Of a stretch of DNA of 64,000 bases, positions 55,740-64,000 are shown one piece after another. Source of the DNA: Pomphorhynchus laevis (lineage: Eukaryota > Acanthocephala > Palaeacanthocephala > Echinorhynchida > Pomphorhynchidae); assembly GCA_012934845.2 (NCBI GenBank), contig WNNJ02003664.1, forward strand, positions 310,001 through 374,000, given 5' to 3'. Every line of letters begins with the position of its first letter. The stretch's first letter is position 1. The position numbers and the translations under genes are program-made. The notes beneath the pieces are model-generated. The model did no database searches. It was not told the DNA's origin and worked only from the letters and a program-made list of their open reading frames with translations.

Positions 55740-57320
55740 ACTTGTTTGTATAAATGCCGTACTTCGTTTAAAGTCTTGGACCGTTGTCTACTCAGCACAT
55801 CCGGGCACTACTATTATACCTGCCGTATCCATTTAGGATCCAACGAGTGCAACGACAATTCAGCAACAACCTCTGCCTAGTGTTTAAGGATGGTCCGCAC
55901 AGCAATTCGATCTGGTTATGAGAGTTAGCCTCAGTCAATTAAGCAAAGTGTCGGAAACGCCTTTATTCACAATGTCACACAGGCAACCGAAATGACCAGT
56001 GAGTACTTCATTCTACTGATGAGTGTTGCCGGGTACTCATCATTTCGATGCTAAAGTGGTCGTCTAGAAGTTACATGGTGATTGAAAGTCGTGAATCGAA
56101 GTCGAGTCTATCAAGCAACACCATTTAGTATAAATGCCGTATTTCATAAGAAATCCTGGACCGTTGTTCACTCAGCACATCCGTGCACTACTATTATACC
56201 TGCTGTATCCATTAAGGATCCAACGAGTGCAGCGACAATTCAGCAACAACCTCTGCCTAGTGTTTAAGGATGGTCCGCACAGCAATTCGATCTGGCAAAG
56301 AGCGTAAGCATCACACAATAAAGCAAAGTGTCGGAAACGCCTTTATTCACAATGTCACACAGACCACCGAAACGGCCAGTGAGTACTTCATTCTACTGAT
56401 GAGTGTTGCCGGGTACTCATTGGTCGTCTAGAAATGACATAGTGACTGAAAGTCGTGAATCGAAGTCCAGTCTATCAAGCAGCACCATTTTGTATAAATG
56501 CCGTATTTCGTGAGAAATCCTGGACCGTTGTCTACTTAGCACATCCGTGCACTACTATTATACATGCTGTATGCATTGAGGATCTAACGAGTACATCGAC
56601 AATTCAGCAACAACCTATGCCTAGTGTTTAAGGATGGCCCACAGAGCAATTTGATCTGGTAAAGAGCGTAAGCCTCAGTCAATTAAGCAAAGTGTCGGAA
56701 ACGCCTTTATTCACAATGTCAAACAGGCAACCGAAACGACCAGTGTGCACCTCATTCTACTGATGAGTGTTGCCGGATACTCATCATTTCGATGCTGAAG
56801 TGGTCGTCTAGAAGTGACATGGTGACTGAAAGTCGTGAATCGAAGTCCAGTCTATCAAGCAACACCATTTAGTATAAATGCCGTATTTCGTAAGAAATCC
56901 TGGACCGTTGTCTACTCAGCACATCCGTGCACTACTATTATACATGCTGTATGCATTGAGGATCCAACGAGTACAGCGACAATTTAGCAACAACCTCTGC
57001 CTAGTGTTTAAGGATGGTCCACAGAGCAATTTGATCTGGTTAAGAGCGTAAGCCTCAGTCAATTAAGCAGTGTCGGAAACGCCTTTATTCACAATGTCAC
57101 ACAGGCAACCGAAACGACCAGTGTGTACCTCATTCTCCTGATGAGTGTTGCCGGGTACTCATCATTTCGATGCTGAAGTGGTCGTCTAGAAGTGACATGG
57201 TGATTGAAAGTCGTGAATCGAAGTCCAGTCTATCAGGCAACACCATTTAGTATAAATGCCGTATTTCGTAAGAAATTCTGGACCGTTGTCTACTCAGCAC
57301 ATCCGTGCAATACTATTATA
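55740..57320. repeat. ~380-bp tandem satellite, four full units
   Basis: The marker tataaatgccgta occurs at 55,749, 56,129, 56,493, 56,873 and 57,251 (spacing 380, 364, 380, 378). The second unit lacks about 16 bp (catcatttcgatgctgaa region). Units differ by scattered substitutions. Each carries gatgagt...actcatc, a potential 7-bp hairpin, and gaaac followed 23 nt later by ctgatgag. The array lies about 300 bp upstream of the eL21 start codon on the opposite side from the gene body. Short open frames within it are not conserved between units. Confidence 0.93.
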
Positions 57321-57955
57321 TATATTTAATTCTTGAGCTTAAGAGTAAAAAATATTTCAAGTTGAGTAGAATTGTGAAATTCTATTTCTGCATTTTCAAA
57401 ATAATACAATTCCAATTTAAAAGCTTTATTAGTATATAATGGACTAATAACCCAAAAAACTATTATTGATAGAAACACGTTACGCCATTATGTCCTTAAA
57501 TCAGGTCGGTTTTTAAAATTGCAATAATGCTAGAATAAAATTCGAATTACCAAAACTCAGAGTCATTAGTAAAATATGATCTAGTCAATGACACTAAGTA
57601 ATTTATTAAAGTGGGTACAGTGGAATAATCAACAGGTCCACTAACAGTTCGGTAGATAAAAAAACAAAAACTGAAAAATGGTACAATCTGGCAAAGGATA
57701 AAATCCAGAAAACTTTTAGTATAATGAGAGAAAATATGGAGAAGGATAAATAATATATACAGGAGAAATGATAGTGTATATGAAGCAAGATTCAATTTAA
57801 AGGATAATCAGGGCGATTGATTGAGATAAGATGGAACAAAGTAGTTTCATAAAATATGCTTTCCGGGGAAAATTTCAATGCTCATGAAGCACTTACATTG
57901 TATAAATGAATCTGATCCGATAACTGAGTCTACGTATTTTATTCTTATAATTATT
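57321..57955. other. Spacer, partly Penelope-terminal-like
   Basis: No gene recognised. 57,915-57,950 (ataactgagtctacgtatttta) matches 63,676-63,700, which belongs to Penelope-type terminal sequence. Confidence 0.45.
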
Positions 57956-57959
57956 ATAT

Positions 57960-58640
57960 AGACAACAAAGTGAGTCAAAGACTCTTTACAAGTTGCATCA
58001 CAGGAAATCAAAGTAAAACTTCACAGATCTCAATCGATTATCTTGGCTAAATCTTTATCCAACTCCAGCTTGAACGCATGGATATTACGAGAGTTAACAG
58101 TCGTATCGGAAAGTTGATTCCATACCGATACAACTCTGTGCAAAAAGTGAGATATGGCATGGCATAGGCGTAGTGTTCCAAGCATTAAGGAATGTCCGCG
58201 TAGTGAGGGCTAATCTCGCAATCTCAACAGGTGACGCAATGGATGATCCTTAGTATTTAAAACATGTCATACGAGGCACATATCAGCACGAATTCGCATG
58301 AAACTAAGACTATGTATTTTTAGATACCTAAGTATATCCCTATATTCCAAATGTATGACAGTACGGACTAATCTCGTGGCGGAGCGATAAACATTTTCTA
58401 GGCGATTACATTCTTTCTTAGTAATAGGGTAACAGCGTGGTGAAGCATATAAAAGTATACTTAGAATCAAAGCGTTAGAAATGGTCATAAAACAAGAAAT
58501 ATCAACGTTTAAAAGCGACCGGTGGAGAAGACCAACGACTTATCTGACCTGTGAGCACACGAATTCGGTATGCATGCAAGTGCTTAAATCTTATCGTACC
58601 CAAACACCAAGATCCTTATATGAATCAGTTATCGATATGG
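57960..58640 (-). mobile_element. LINE 3' fragment (F, related to family D)
   Basis: Minus-strand 58,488-58,267 encodes NALILSILLYASPRCYPI and ENVYRSATRLVR, the thumb of a CR1/Jockey-type RT, homologous to the C-terminal segment of family D. Further on, VSVWNQLSDTTVNSRNIHAF and LELDKDLAKII end the ORF near 58,045. It is 5' truncated. Penelope-terminal-like sequence lies on both sides (57,915-57,950 and 58,740-58,800), so it may be an insertion into such a piece. Confidence 0.75.
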
Positions 58641-58739
58641 CTACACAATCAAGGTGGTAAACTCTATGTTGATTATGTTTCAATCAAGAGATACACATGG
58701 AAGCACATTTTTATTATTATATTATTTATCTTTATCAAA

Positions 58740-58830
58740 AATAAAGATAAATAATAATTATATAAGATTTGATACAATTTTTATTTATATCAAGTTAAAA
58801 CTTAAAACTTATAAGACGAGATTTAATGAA
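58740..58830 (-). repeat. Penelope-terminal AT-rich piece
   Basis: aattatataag...atacaattttt...atatcaagttaaaa corresponds to 63,745-63,790 and to the ends of the Penelope elements at 185-235 and 48,990-49,020. It is a solitary terminal fragment. Confidence 0.55.
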
Positions 58831-58991
58831 TTATCCAAACAAGGATTGAGTTCATTTGATTCAATATTAAAAGTAAAATATAATATCTTCCACTTTCAAA
58901 AACTCAAAACTATACTAATAAAACTTTATTAATAGAATTGAAATATTATTAAATCAGATAACTAAAAAAAATTTGGTTTCTTATAAACATA

Positions 58992-59157
58992 CATTCCAGA
59001 TTATTCCTGTCAGTTCAGATTATTCCTGTCAGTTTCAGATTATTCCTGTCAGTTCCAGATTATTCCTGTCAGTTCCAGATTATTCCTGTCAGTTCCAGAT
59101 TATTCCTGTCAGTTCCAGATTATTCCTGTCAGTTCCAGATTATTCCTGTCAGTTCCG
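58992..59157 (+). repeat. 5' UTR monomer array of family A LINE
   Basis: Eight near-identical units of ttccagattattcctgtcag (one unit is 19 bp). The last joins ttccgctcgctacgctcgcgg. Because the unit is not a multiple of 3, translation cycles through three phases without stops, which creates a spurious frame. Homologous arrays or remnants start family B copy 3, family B copy 1 and family A copy 1. Confidence 0.95.
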
Positions 59158-59201
59158 CTCGCTACGCTCGCGGATTGAGCTCAATCTATCGATAAAAGGT
59201 C

Positions 59202-59837
59202 ATGCCTAAAAAAGCGCGATCTCAGATCCCGGTTCCTAATCAAGAATCTTCCACGTCAGAATGCAATGATGGTTATACCAGCTTTGAAGTTGGATGCGAT
59301 TCCAAAGATTGCGATGTATGGACACTTGTTCGTGTTAAAATATCCGACCACTCGATGTATAAACGTAAACATTTCACTTGCGGTTTTTGTACATCAGTAC
59401 GACTGCTACAGTTATCCTGCTCATCTACTCCTGTATCACACACGACCACTCAAACCAATGCTGTTTTAGATGTTTCCCTCGCATCAACACCTGACTTCGC
59501 ATCATATAATCCCATTATTAAACCTACTCTCTCACACAATCCTCGTTCAACTACGTACCAAACTTCCATTAATCTTTCTCATTCTAACAATGCTAACGGT
59601 AAAGCTTTTCATCTCGTACCTCCTCTTTCCTATTCCTCCCCCAATCTAAATAAATCTCAAACTTCGTTATTCTCCTCACGTACTCCTTACTCGACCTCCC
59701 CTGTATCACCTCTCAATAATTTACACCCTTCAATCAAAATCATTTCCAGTAACATTTCCGATCAAATGATTCAACACTCCATTCCTGTAACTCATGCCCC
59801 AACCTATTTTAATTACCTTACTCTACCTCACACGTAA
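59202..59837 (+). CDS. Family A ORF1 (copy 4)
   Basis: 211 codons, MPKKARSQIPVPNQE at the start, with GCDSKDCDVWTLVRVKISDH and HFTCGFCTSVRL as a probable zinc-binding module near residues 30-65. A long Ser/Thr/Pro/Asn-rich part follows. The frame ends at 59,837, but homologous sequence goes on in other frames (QRSREGKRF-complement region near 60,030-60,060) to about 60,470, so the ancestral ORF1 was roughly twice as long. Close to the minus-strand copy at 23,852-24,418. Confidence 0.7.
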   Translation: MPKKARSQIPVPNQESSTSECNDGYTSFEVGCDSKDCDVWTLVRVKISDHSMYKRKHFTCGFCTSVRLLQLSCSSTPVSHTTTQTNAVLDVSLASTPDFASYNPIIKPTLSHNPRSTTYQTSINLSHSNNANGKAFHLVPPLSYSSPNLNKSQTSLFSSRTPYSTSPVSPLNNLHPSIKIISSNISDQMIQHSIPVTHAPTYFNYLTLPHT

Positions 59838-60392
59838 CACTTCCAAATAATTTACATCCTTTATTTAAAATCATCTCCAGTCACATCTCTGATCAATCGA
59901 TTCAACACCCCGCTCCTGTCACACTTGCTCCAACCAATATTAATTCTCTATCAAGCACCCCTGTCATTTCCACTTCTACCTGCTCATCTGTCTCGACTCC
60001 TACCAGTTCTGTCCGTCCACCACATCCACGAAATCGTTTTCCTTCGCGCGATCGCTGTATAATCATATCAAACTTAAAGCTTTCCGAATCTGCTTCTCCA
60101 AAATCTCGCCTCGATAATGACGTATCTACTTTCAGGTCAATCCTAGCAACCATTCTTCCTGGTGATAACCCATCACTCTTCAATAATATTGCTCCTGTAT
60201 CCTTTATTCGTTTAAACAAATCCACTAAATCTAATCATCTCAGTCCTCCACTCTTAAAAATCGTTTTCCGACATAGTTCACAGGCCTCTTCGGTACTCTC
60301 TCAACGTTTTAAACTTCTTACCACTTCATCTACTTGCCGTATCTTTCCTGACCGCTCCCCTTCTGATATTGCCCAGCTCAAATTAGCTCTCA

Positions 60393-61667
60393 TTGAAAAA
60401 CATCGACGTGAAACAAACGGCGAGTCATCCTTATCTATACGTAATATTAACAGAAATTTTCACGTTCTTCACACAAGGCCAAAAATTGGATAGCGTCCCA
60501 TCTCTCCCCTTGTCTTCTTCGCTAGTCGATCTCGCTCCTAAGCATACTTTTCGTCTTAGTATATTCAATACTCGCTCCATTCTTCATAAAGCTGATATGC
60601 TTCTCGATATCTTCGATCAATTATCTATCGATATTCTCTGCATTACCGAATCCTGGCACTCTGACTCCGACGATCTTGCTATTCGTCGTCTATGTCGCTC
60701 TGGTTGTTCTCTAGTTGAATCAGCTCGTCAAATTACATCTCATACATCTACTGCGTCTAACCATGGCGGTATTGTTGCCATTGCTCGTCACCCAATGTCT
60801 TTACGTAAAATCAACGTTAACATCCGTTACACTTCGTTCGAATTACTCATATGCAGATTATCAACGCCTTTCCCTCTGGAACTTGTGATTGTATACCGTC
60901 CAGGTTCAGTTGCCCCATCACGTATCTTCTTTAACGACCTTGCAGATCTAATGTCTCACTGTTCATTGTCTTATACTCCTTCTTTTGTTCTCGGTGACTT
61001 TAACATTCGTCTTGATCGCCCGTCTGACTCTGACTCTATCACTTTAACTAATCTTTTTTCTAATTTTAACTATAAATTACTTTCAACAAGCCCAACTCAT
61101 ATTCTCGGCGGTGCTCTCGACATCATTGCTGTTCCTAACTGCTTCAATGACTATACCTCCTTGTCAATTACTGATCCTGGTTTGTCCGATTATTTCCCAG
61201 TCACTCTTACTCTTACTCGTCCCAATCCTCCTTCTCCGCCTTTACCTTTATCTACACAAAGTCGACCCTGGAAGCTTCTCGATATCCCTGTTCTCTGCGC
61301 AGCCTTTCTCAATTCTTCACTCTTTTCACTTCCTCTTCACTATCTCTCTCCCGATGATCTCTGCATTCTGTTTGATTCTGAACTTACGTCGATCCCCAAT
61401 AACCTTCTGCCTAGTCGACTTCGACATTCCCAGCGCTTGCGCCATGCTCCCTGGTTCTATTCTGAATGTAGCCTTTCTAAGCGTCGACTCCGTCACTCTT
61501 TTCGTATGTATAAACGCTTTCTTAAACGTTCACCCAACTCACTCCCTCCAAATCTTCGTGATTCCTACTTTTCTCAACGCCGTTCACATCTCATTCTTAT
61601 ACGTACTAAACGTACTCTCTTTTGGCGAAATCAACTCGAGTCATCTTCCAACACTAAATCTCATTAG
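60393..61667 (+). pseudogene. Family A ORF2 endonuclease + linker (copy 4)
   Basis: 424 codons; the ORF2 start equivalent to MASHLSP is mutated (ATG to ATA at about 60,490), so the frame now reads in from ORF1. It includes LSIFNTRSILHKADML, ILCITESWHSDSDDL, HGGIVAIARHPMSLRK, LELVIVYRPGSVAPS, SFVLGDFNIRLDRPSD, GGALDIIAVPN and TDPGLSDYFPVTL (SDH is SDY). The linker has RHAPWFYSECSLSKRRLR, typical of CR1/L2 ORF2. It stops at KSH, where other copies read KSHWKIL (tgg to tag). Confidence 0.88.
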
Positions 61668-61920
61668 AAAATCTTAAACACAATTCTTTCACGATCATCT
61701 ACCCTTGTAATATAAATCCTGATGAATTTTCTTCTCATCTACAAACTAAGCTATCTAATTTACTTTTCCTACTACCCATAGCCCCCTTTTACCCACTCTT
61801 ATCTTTAAATACTTCCCTCCCAGAACTATTCCATTTTCTTCCCGTTTCGTCTGATGAAGTTTCTTCGGTTCTGCTGTCATTACCTAATAAACATCTCCTT
61901 CTGACCCAATTCCCACTCAC

Positions 61921-63396
61921 TTGCTTAAAAATATCTGCTCCTCTATCTTACCCTTCCTAACCACATTGTTCAACTCGTCCATCCGTAGCCGTACATTTCC
62001 TTCCATCTGGAAATGCGCCACTGTTCGTCCTCTCATCAAAAAGCAATCTCTCGACTCCTCACTACCATCTTCGTACCGTCCTATTTCACTTCTCCCAACC
62101 CTTTCTAAACTCTTTGAGCGTCTCGTTCTTAAGCAAGTTAATATATATCTCTTTTCCTCTAACTTATTTCCTCCCTTCCAAGCCGCTTTTCGCTCTAATT
62201 ACTTTACCGAAATTGCATGTCTTAAAGTTTATAACGACTTACTCATATCGCGCGATCATAAATTATGTAGTGTCATAGTTTCTCTTGATCTATCGTCTGC
62301 TTTTGACATCGTCGATCACTCGATTCTTCTCCATCGCCTTCGTCATGATTATGGCTTCTCTTTACCCACTGTATCATGGTTTTCTTCATATCTATCAAAC
62401 CGTACATTTCGCGTATATTCTAACTCTTCTATCTCCCATCCGTTCGTCCATTCCATCCGGTGTTCCGCAAGGCTCCGTATTAGGCCGTATACTTTTCTCT
62501 CTTCTTCTTGGTGATTTTTCTTCAATTTCTCATAAATTTAACTTCCATGTTATGCAATATGCTGATGACATTCTCATCTATGCTCATGCACCTGTTTATC
62601 GTATTCACGATCTTAGTGTTTCCGCTTCGGACTGTCTTGTCTCAATTTCCAATCATATTTCTTCCCTTCGCCTTTCTCTGAATCCTGATAAATCCAAAAT
62701 TATGTGGATCCTACCTCGACGCCTCGGCTTCGAACCTCCCTCCGTGTCATTAAATTTTACAATTCTTCCTGTCGTTGATAATCTCCTTTTCCTAGGCTTC
62801 CATTTTGACAACCGACTTTCACTTAAACCTTTCGTTAGAGATAAAGTACGCTCATCTACCTTGATACTCCGCAACCTCCGTCAAGTTCGTAGATTGATCG
62901 ATTTCCCTTCTTGTATGACTATCATATCATCTCTCCTTTTTTCTAGACTCGATTATTGTCTTAGTCTATTTTCCAACTCACCTAAATCCACTCTTCTTCC
63001 CCTACAACGCATCGTCAACGCAGCTGTCCGAATTCTCCTCCGTCTTCGTCGTTTTGATCATACATCCTACCATATTGCTTCTCTCGATTTGCTTACAATT
63101 TATTGTCGTGTTCAAATTCGTCTTCTTATCGTTGCTTTCGCCTTGTAACTTTTCATACCCCTTCATTTCTCAACCTTCCTTTTCTTGATAATTCTCGTCC
63201 TGTTTACTGTTCCTTGCGTTCCTGTAATTCCCTTCTTTTACATGTCCCAAACTACTCTACCTCCTTTGGACTCCGCTCCTTCCTGGTGGCTGCTCCTCTA
63301 TTGTGGAATCATCTGCCCATTCATATACGCCAATCAACTTCCCTGCAGTGCTTCAAACGACAAATCCGATCCCATTTTAACAATTTATCTGCTTGA
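61921..63396 (+). pseudogene. Family A ORF2 RT (copy 4)
   Basis: 61,921-62,514 has SSYRPISLLPTLSKLFERL, AAFRSNYFTEIACLKVYND and VSLDLSSAFDIVDH. 62,285-63,148 has SGVPQGSVLGRILFSLLLG, QYADDILIYAHAP, LNPDKSKIMWILPRRLG and LLFLGFHFDNRLSLKPF. 63,103-63,396 has the C-terminal FLVAAPLLWNHLPIHIR. Shifts lie near 62,440 and 63,140. Catalytic residues are present. Confidence 0.88.
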
Positions 63397-63424
63397 CTTT
63401 TTCATTTTTGTTTGTGGACTTGTA

Positions 63425-63443
63425 TGCGTACAGCTTGTACGCA
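63425..63443 (+). terminator. 3'-terminal hairpin of family A LINE
   Basis: TGCGTACA-GCT-TGTACGCA is an 8-bp perfect stem with a 3-nt loop, followed by tttgccacattaaataaa. The same hairpin ends family A copies 1 and 2. Family B has GCGTGC/GCACGC in the same place (50,609-50,624). Position and pairing suggest an RT recognition structure; it is not a transcription terminator in the bacterial sense. Confidence 0.7.
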
Positions 63444-63479
63444 TTTGCCACATTAAATAAATTTGTATTATTATATCAA

Positions 63480-63840
63480 GTTAAAAATTAAAATTAAAAA
63501 TAAAAGAAAATTTTTATAAATTGACTACGATGTATCAGAATAAGGATTAGAGATCACCAGAAGAAACTGCTATGTTATCAGGTTACGGCCCCTATTCTTG
63601 ATGCAACAAACCAGGGGTACATATTAGTCCATTCACGAGAACTCATTCTCGAGAAGACATATACACCTTAGATAAGATAACTGAGTATACGTATTTTATA
63701 ATTTTTATAAATTAAAAATAAAGACAAATAATAAATAATAAATAATTATATAAAATGTTATACAATTTATATTTACATCAAGCTAAAATTTTAAATTAAA
63801 TTCAATTTTTATGAATTGACTAATAAATAATAAACGATGT
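63480..63840 (-). mobile_element. Penelope-like terminal pieces
   Basis: 63,480-63,640 matches the minus-strand Penelope 3' region at 200-360 (cagaataaggattagagatc; aactgctatg; atcaggttacggcccct). 63,690-63,840 is a second AT-rich terminal piece ending gaattgactaataaataata. No RT sequence remains. Family A copy 4 ends directly at the first piece (ttatatcaagtt), suggesting insertion at or within it. Confidence 0.7.
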
Positions 63841-64000
63841 ATTATTATTCTTAAAAGGCTTAGCCATAAGGCTATTTTGCCTGATCGCCATTTTGAAATA
63901 AAAAAAATTAAAAATAGAATGAAACCAACAAGCAAAATAAAAAAGAAAAAATACTGCAAATTTGTCCATGTCCTTAATAATTTTTTGAAATGCAGAATTT
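63841..64000. other. Window edge, nothing recognised
   Basis: A-rich sequence with no gene or repeat identified. Confidence 0.5.

Larger units (their letters stand above)
58990..63475 (+). mobile_element. LINE family A copy 4, full length
   Basis: Best copy of the family. The order is: acattccagatt start, eight 20-bp monomers, leader (cgctacgctcgcgg), ORF1 (59,202-59,837, broken afterwards), ORF2 endonuclease (60,393-61,667), RT (61,921-63,396 in two frames), 3' hairpin (63,425-63,443) and an AT-rich end (aaatttgtattatt) at about 63,475. It has about five frame breaks. Conserved boxes are intact except the SDH His, which is Tyr. The tail runs into Penelope-terminal sequence. Confidence 0.9.

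Noticed and set aside
55668-56267. Short plus-strand frames in the 380-bp satellite
   Set aside because: They are not preserved between units and have no protein signature.
58973-59209. 78-codon plus-strand frame with a repeated IIPVSS/DYSCQF-like phrase
   Set aside because: It is a translation of the 20-bp LINE monomer array; phase rotation of a stop-free unit explains it.
1-64000. CRISPR arrays, bacterial operons, Shine-Dalgarno sites
   Set aside because: The window is eukaryotic: spliced eL21, DZF protein, LINEs and a Penelope element. The direct repeats are LINE monomers and satellites without spacer structure.

Overview
This is a eukaryotic, AT-rich, repeat-dense window. The three recognisable host genes are metazoan in character: eukaryotic-type glutathione synthetase, a zinc-finger/DZF RNA-binding protein of the ZFR/Zn72D/ILF family, and ribosomal protein eL21 with GT-AG introns, one of them only 58 nt long. 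Together with abundant non-LTR retrotransposons and a Penelope-like element, this points to an invertebrate animal. I cannot place it further.

Layout. 1-12,100 is a pile of retroelements: a Penelope-like element whose GIY-YIG nuclease precedes the RT (about 150-3,105, minus); a zinc-knuckle LINE (family E, minus) split into 3,140-4,298 and 8,056-10,870 by insertion of another LINE (family C copy 1, plus, 4,299-8,055) with an 11-bp target duplication; a fossil Ty3/Gypsy pol fragment; and a second Penelope piece. 12,265-15,480 is a decayed family B LINE. 15,490-19,490 has no recognised gene but holds two nested inverted repeats, including a 112-bp near-perfect foldback. 19,490-27,610 is a nest: family A copy 1 inside an old LINE, and family A copy 2 inside family B copy 2. 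Glutathione synthetase follows at 27,875-29,305. 29,600-34,610 is family B copy 3 with family C copy 2 in its 3' tail. 35,455-38,545 is a LINE of another family (D). The ZFR-like gene is at 40,101-41,783, followed by a 96-bp minisatellite that two LINE fragments interrupt (to 47,240). 48,330-52,415 has a Penelope fragment, an orphan FLYWCH finger and family B copy 4. eL21 lies at 52,934-55,447 (minus), followed by a 380-bp satellite (55,740-57,320), a LINE 3' fragment (F), the most complete family A LINE (58,990-63,475, plus) and Penelope terminal pieces at the right edge.

How the parts relate. Families A and B are sister CR1/L2-like LINEs. They share a 5' UTR built of ~20-bp tandem monomers, a CxxC-bearing ORF1, an endonuclease-RT ORF2, and a 3'-terminal hairpin whose stem differs between the families by compensatory substitution. 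Families C and E are Jockey/I-like, with zinc-knuckle ORF1 proteins. Target duplications and split reading frames give a readable order of insertion. The most interesting items are the domain-permuted Penelope element with a predicted pseudoknot in its 3' region, the shared terminal architecture of families A and B, and the foldback and satellite repeats.
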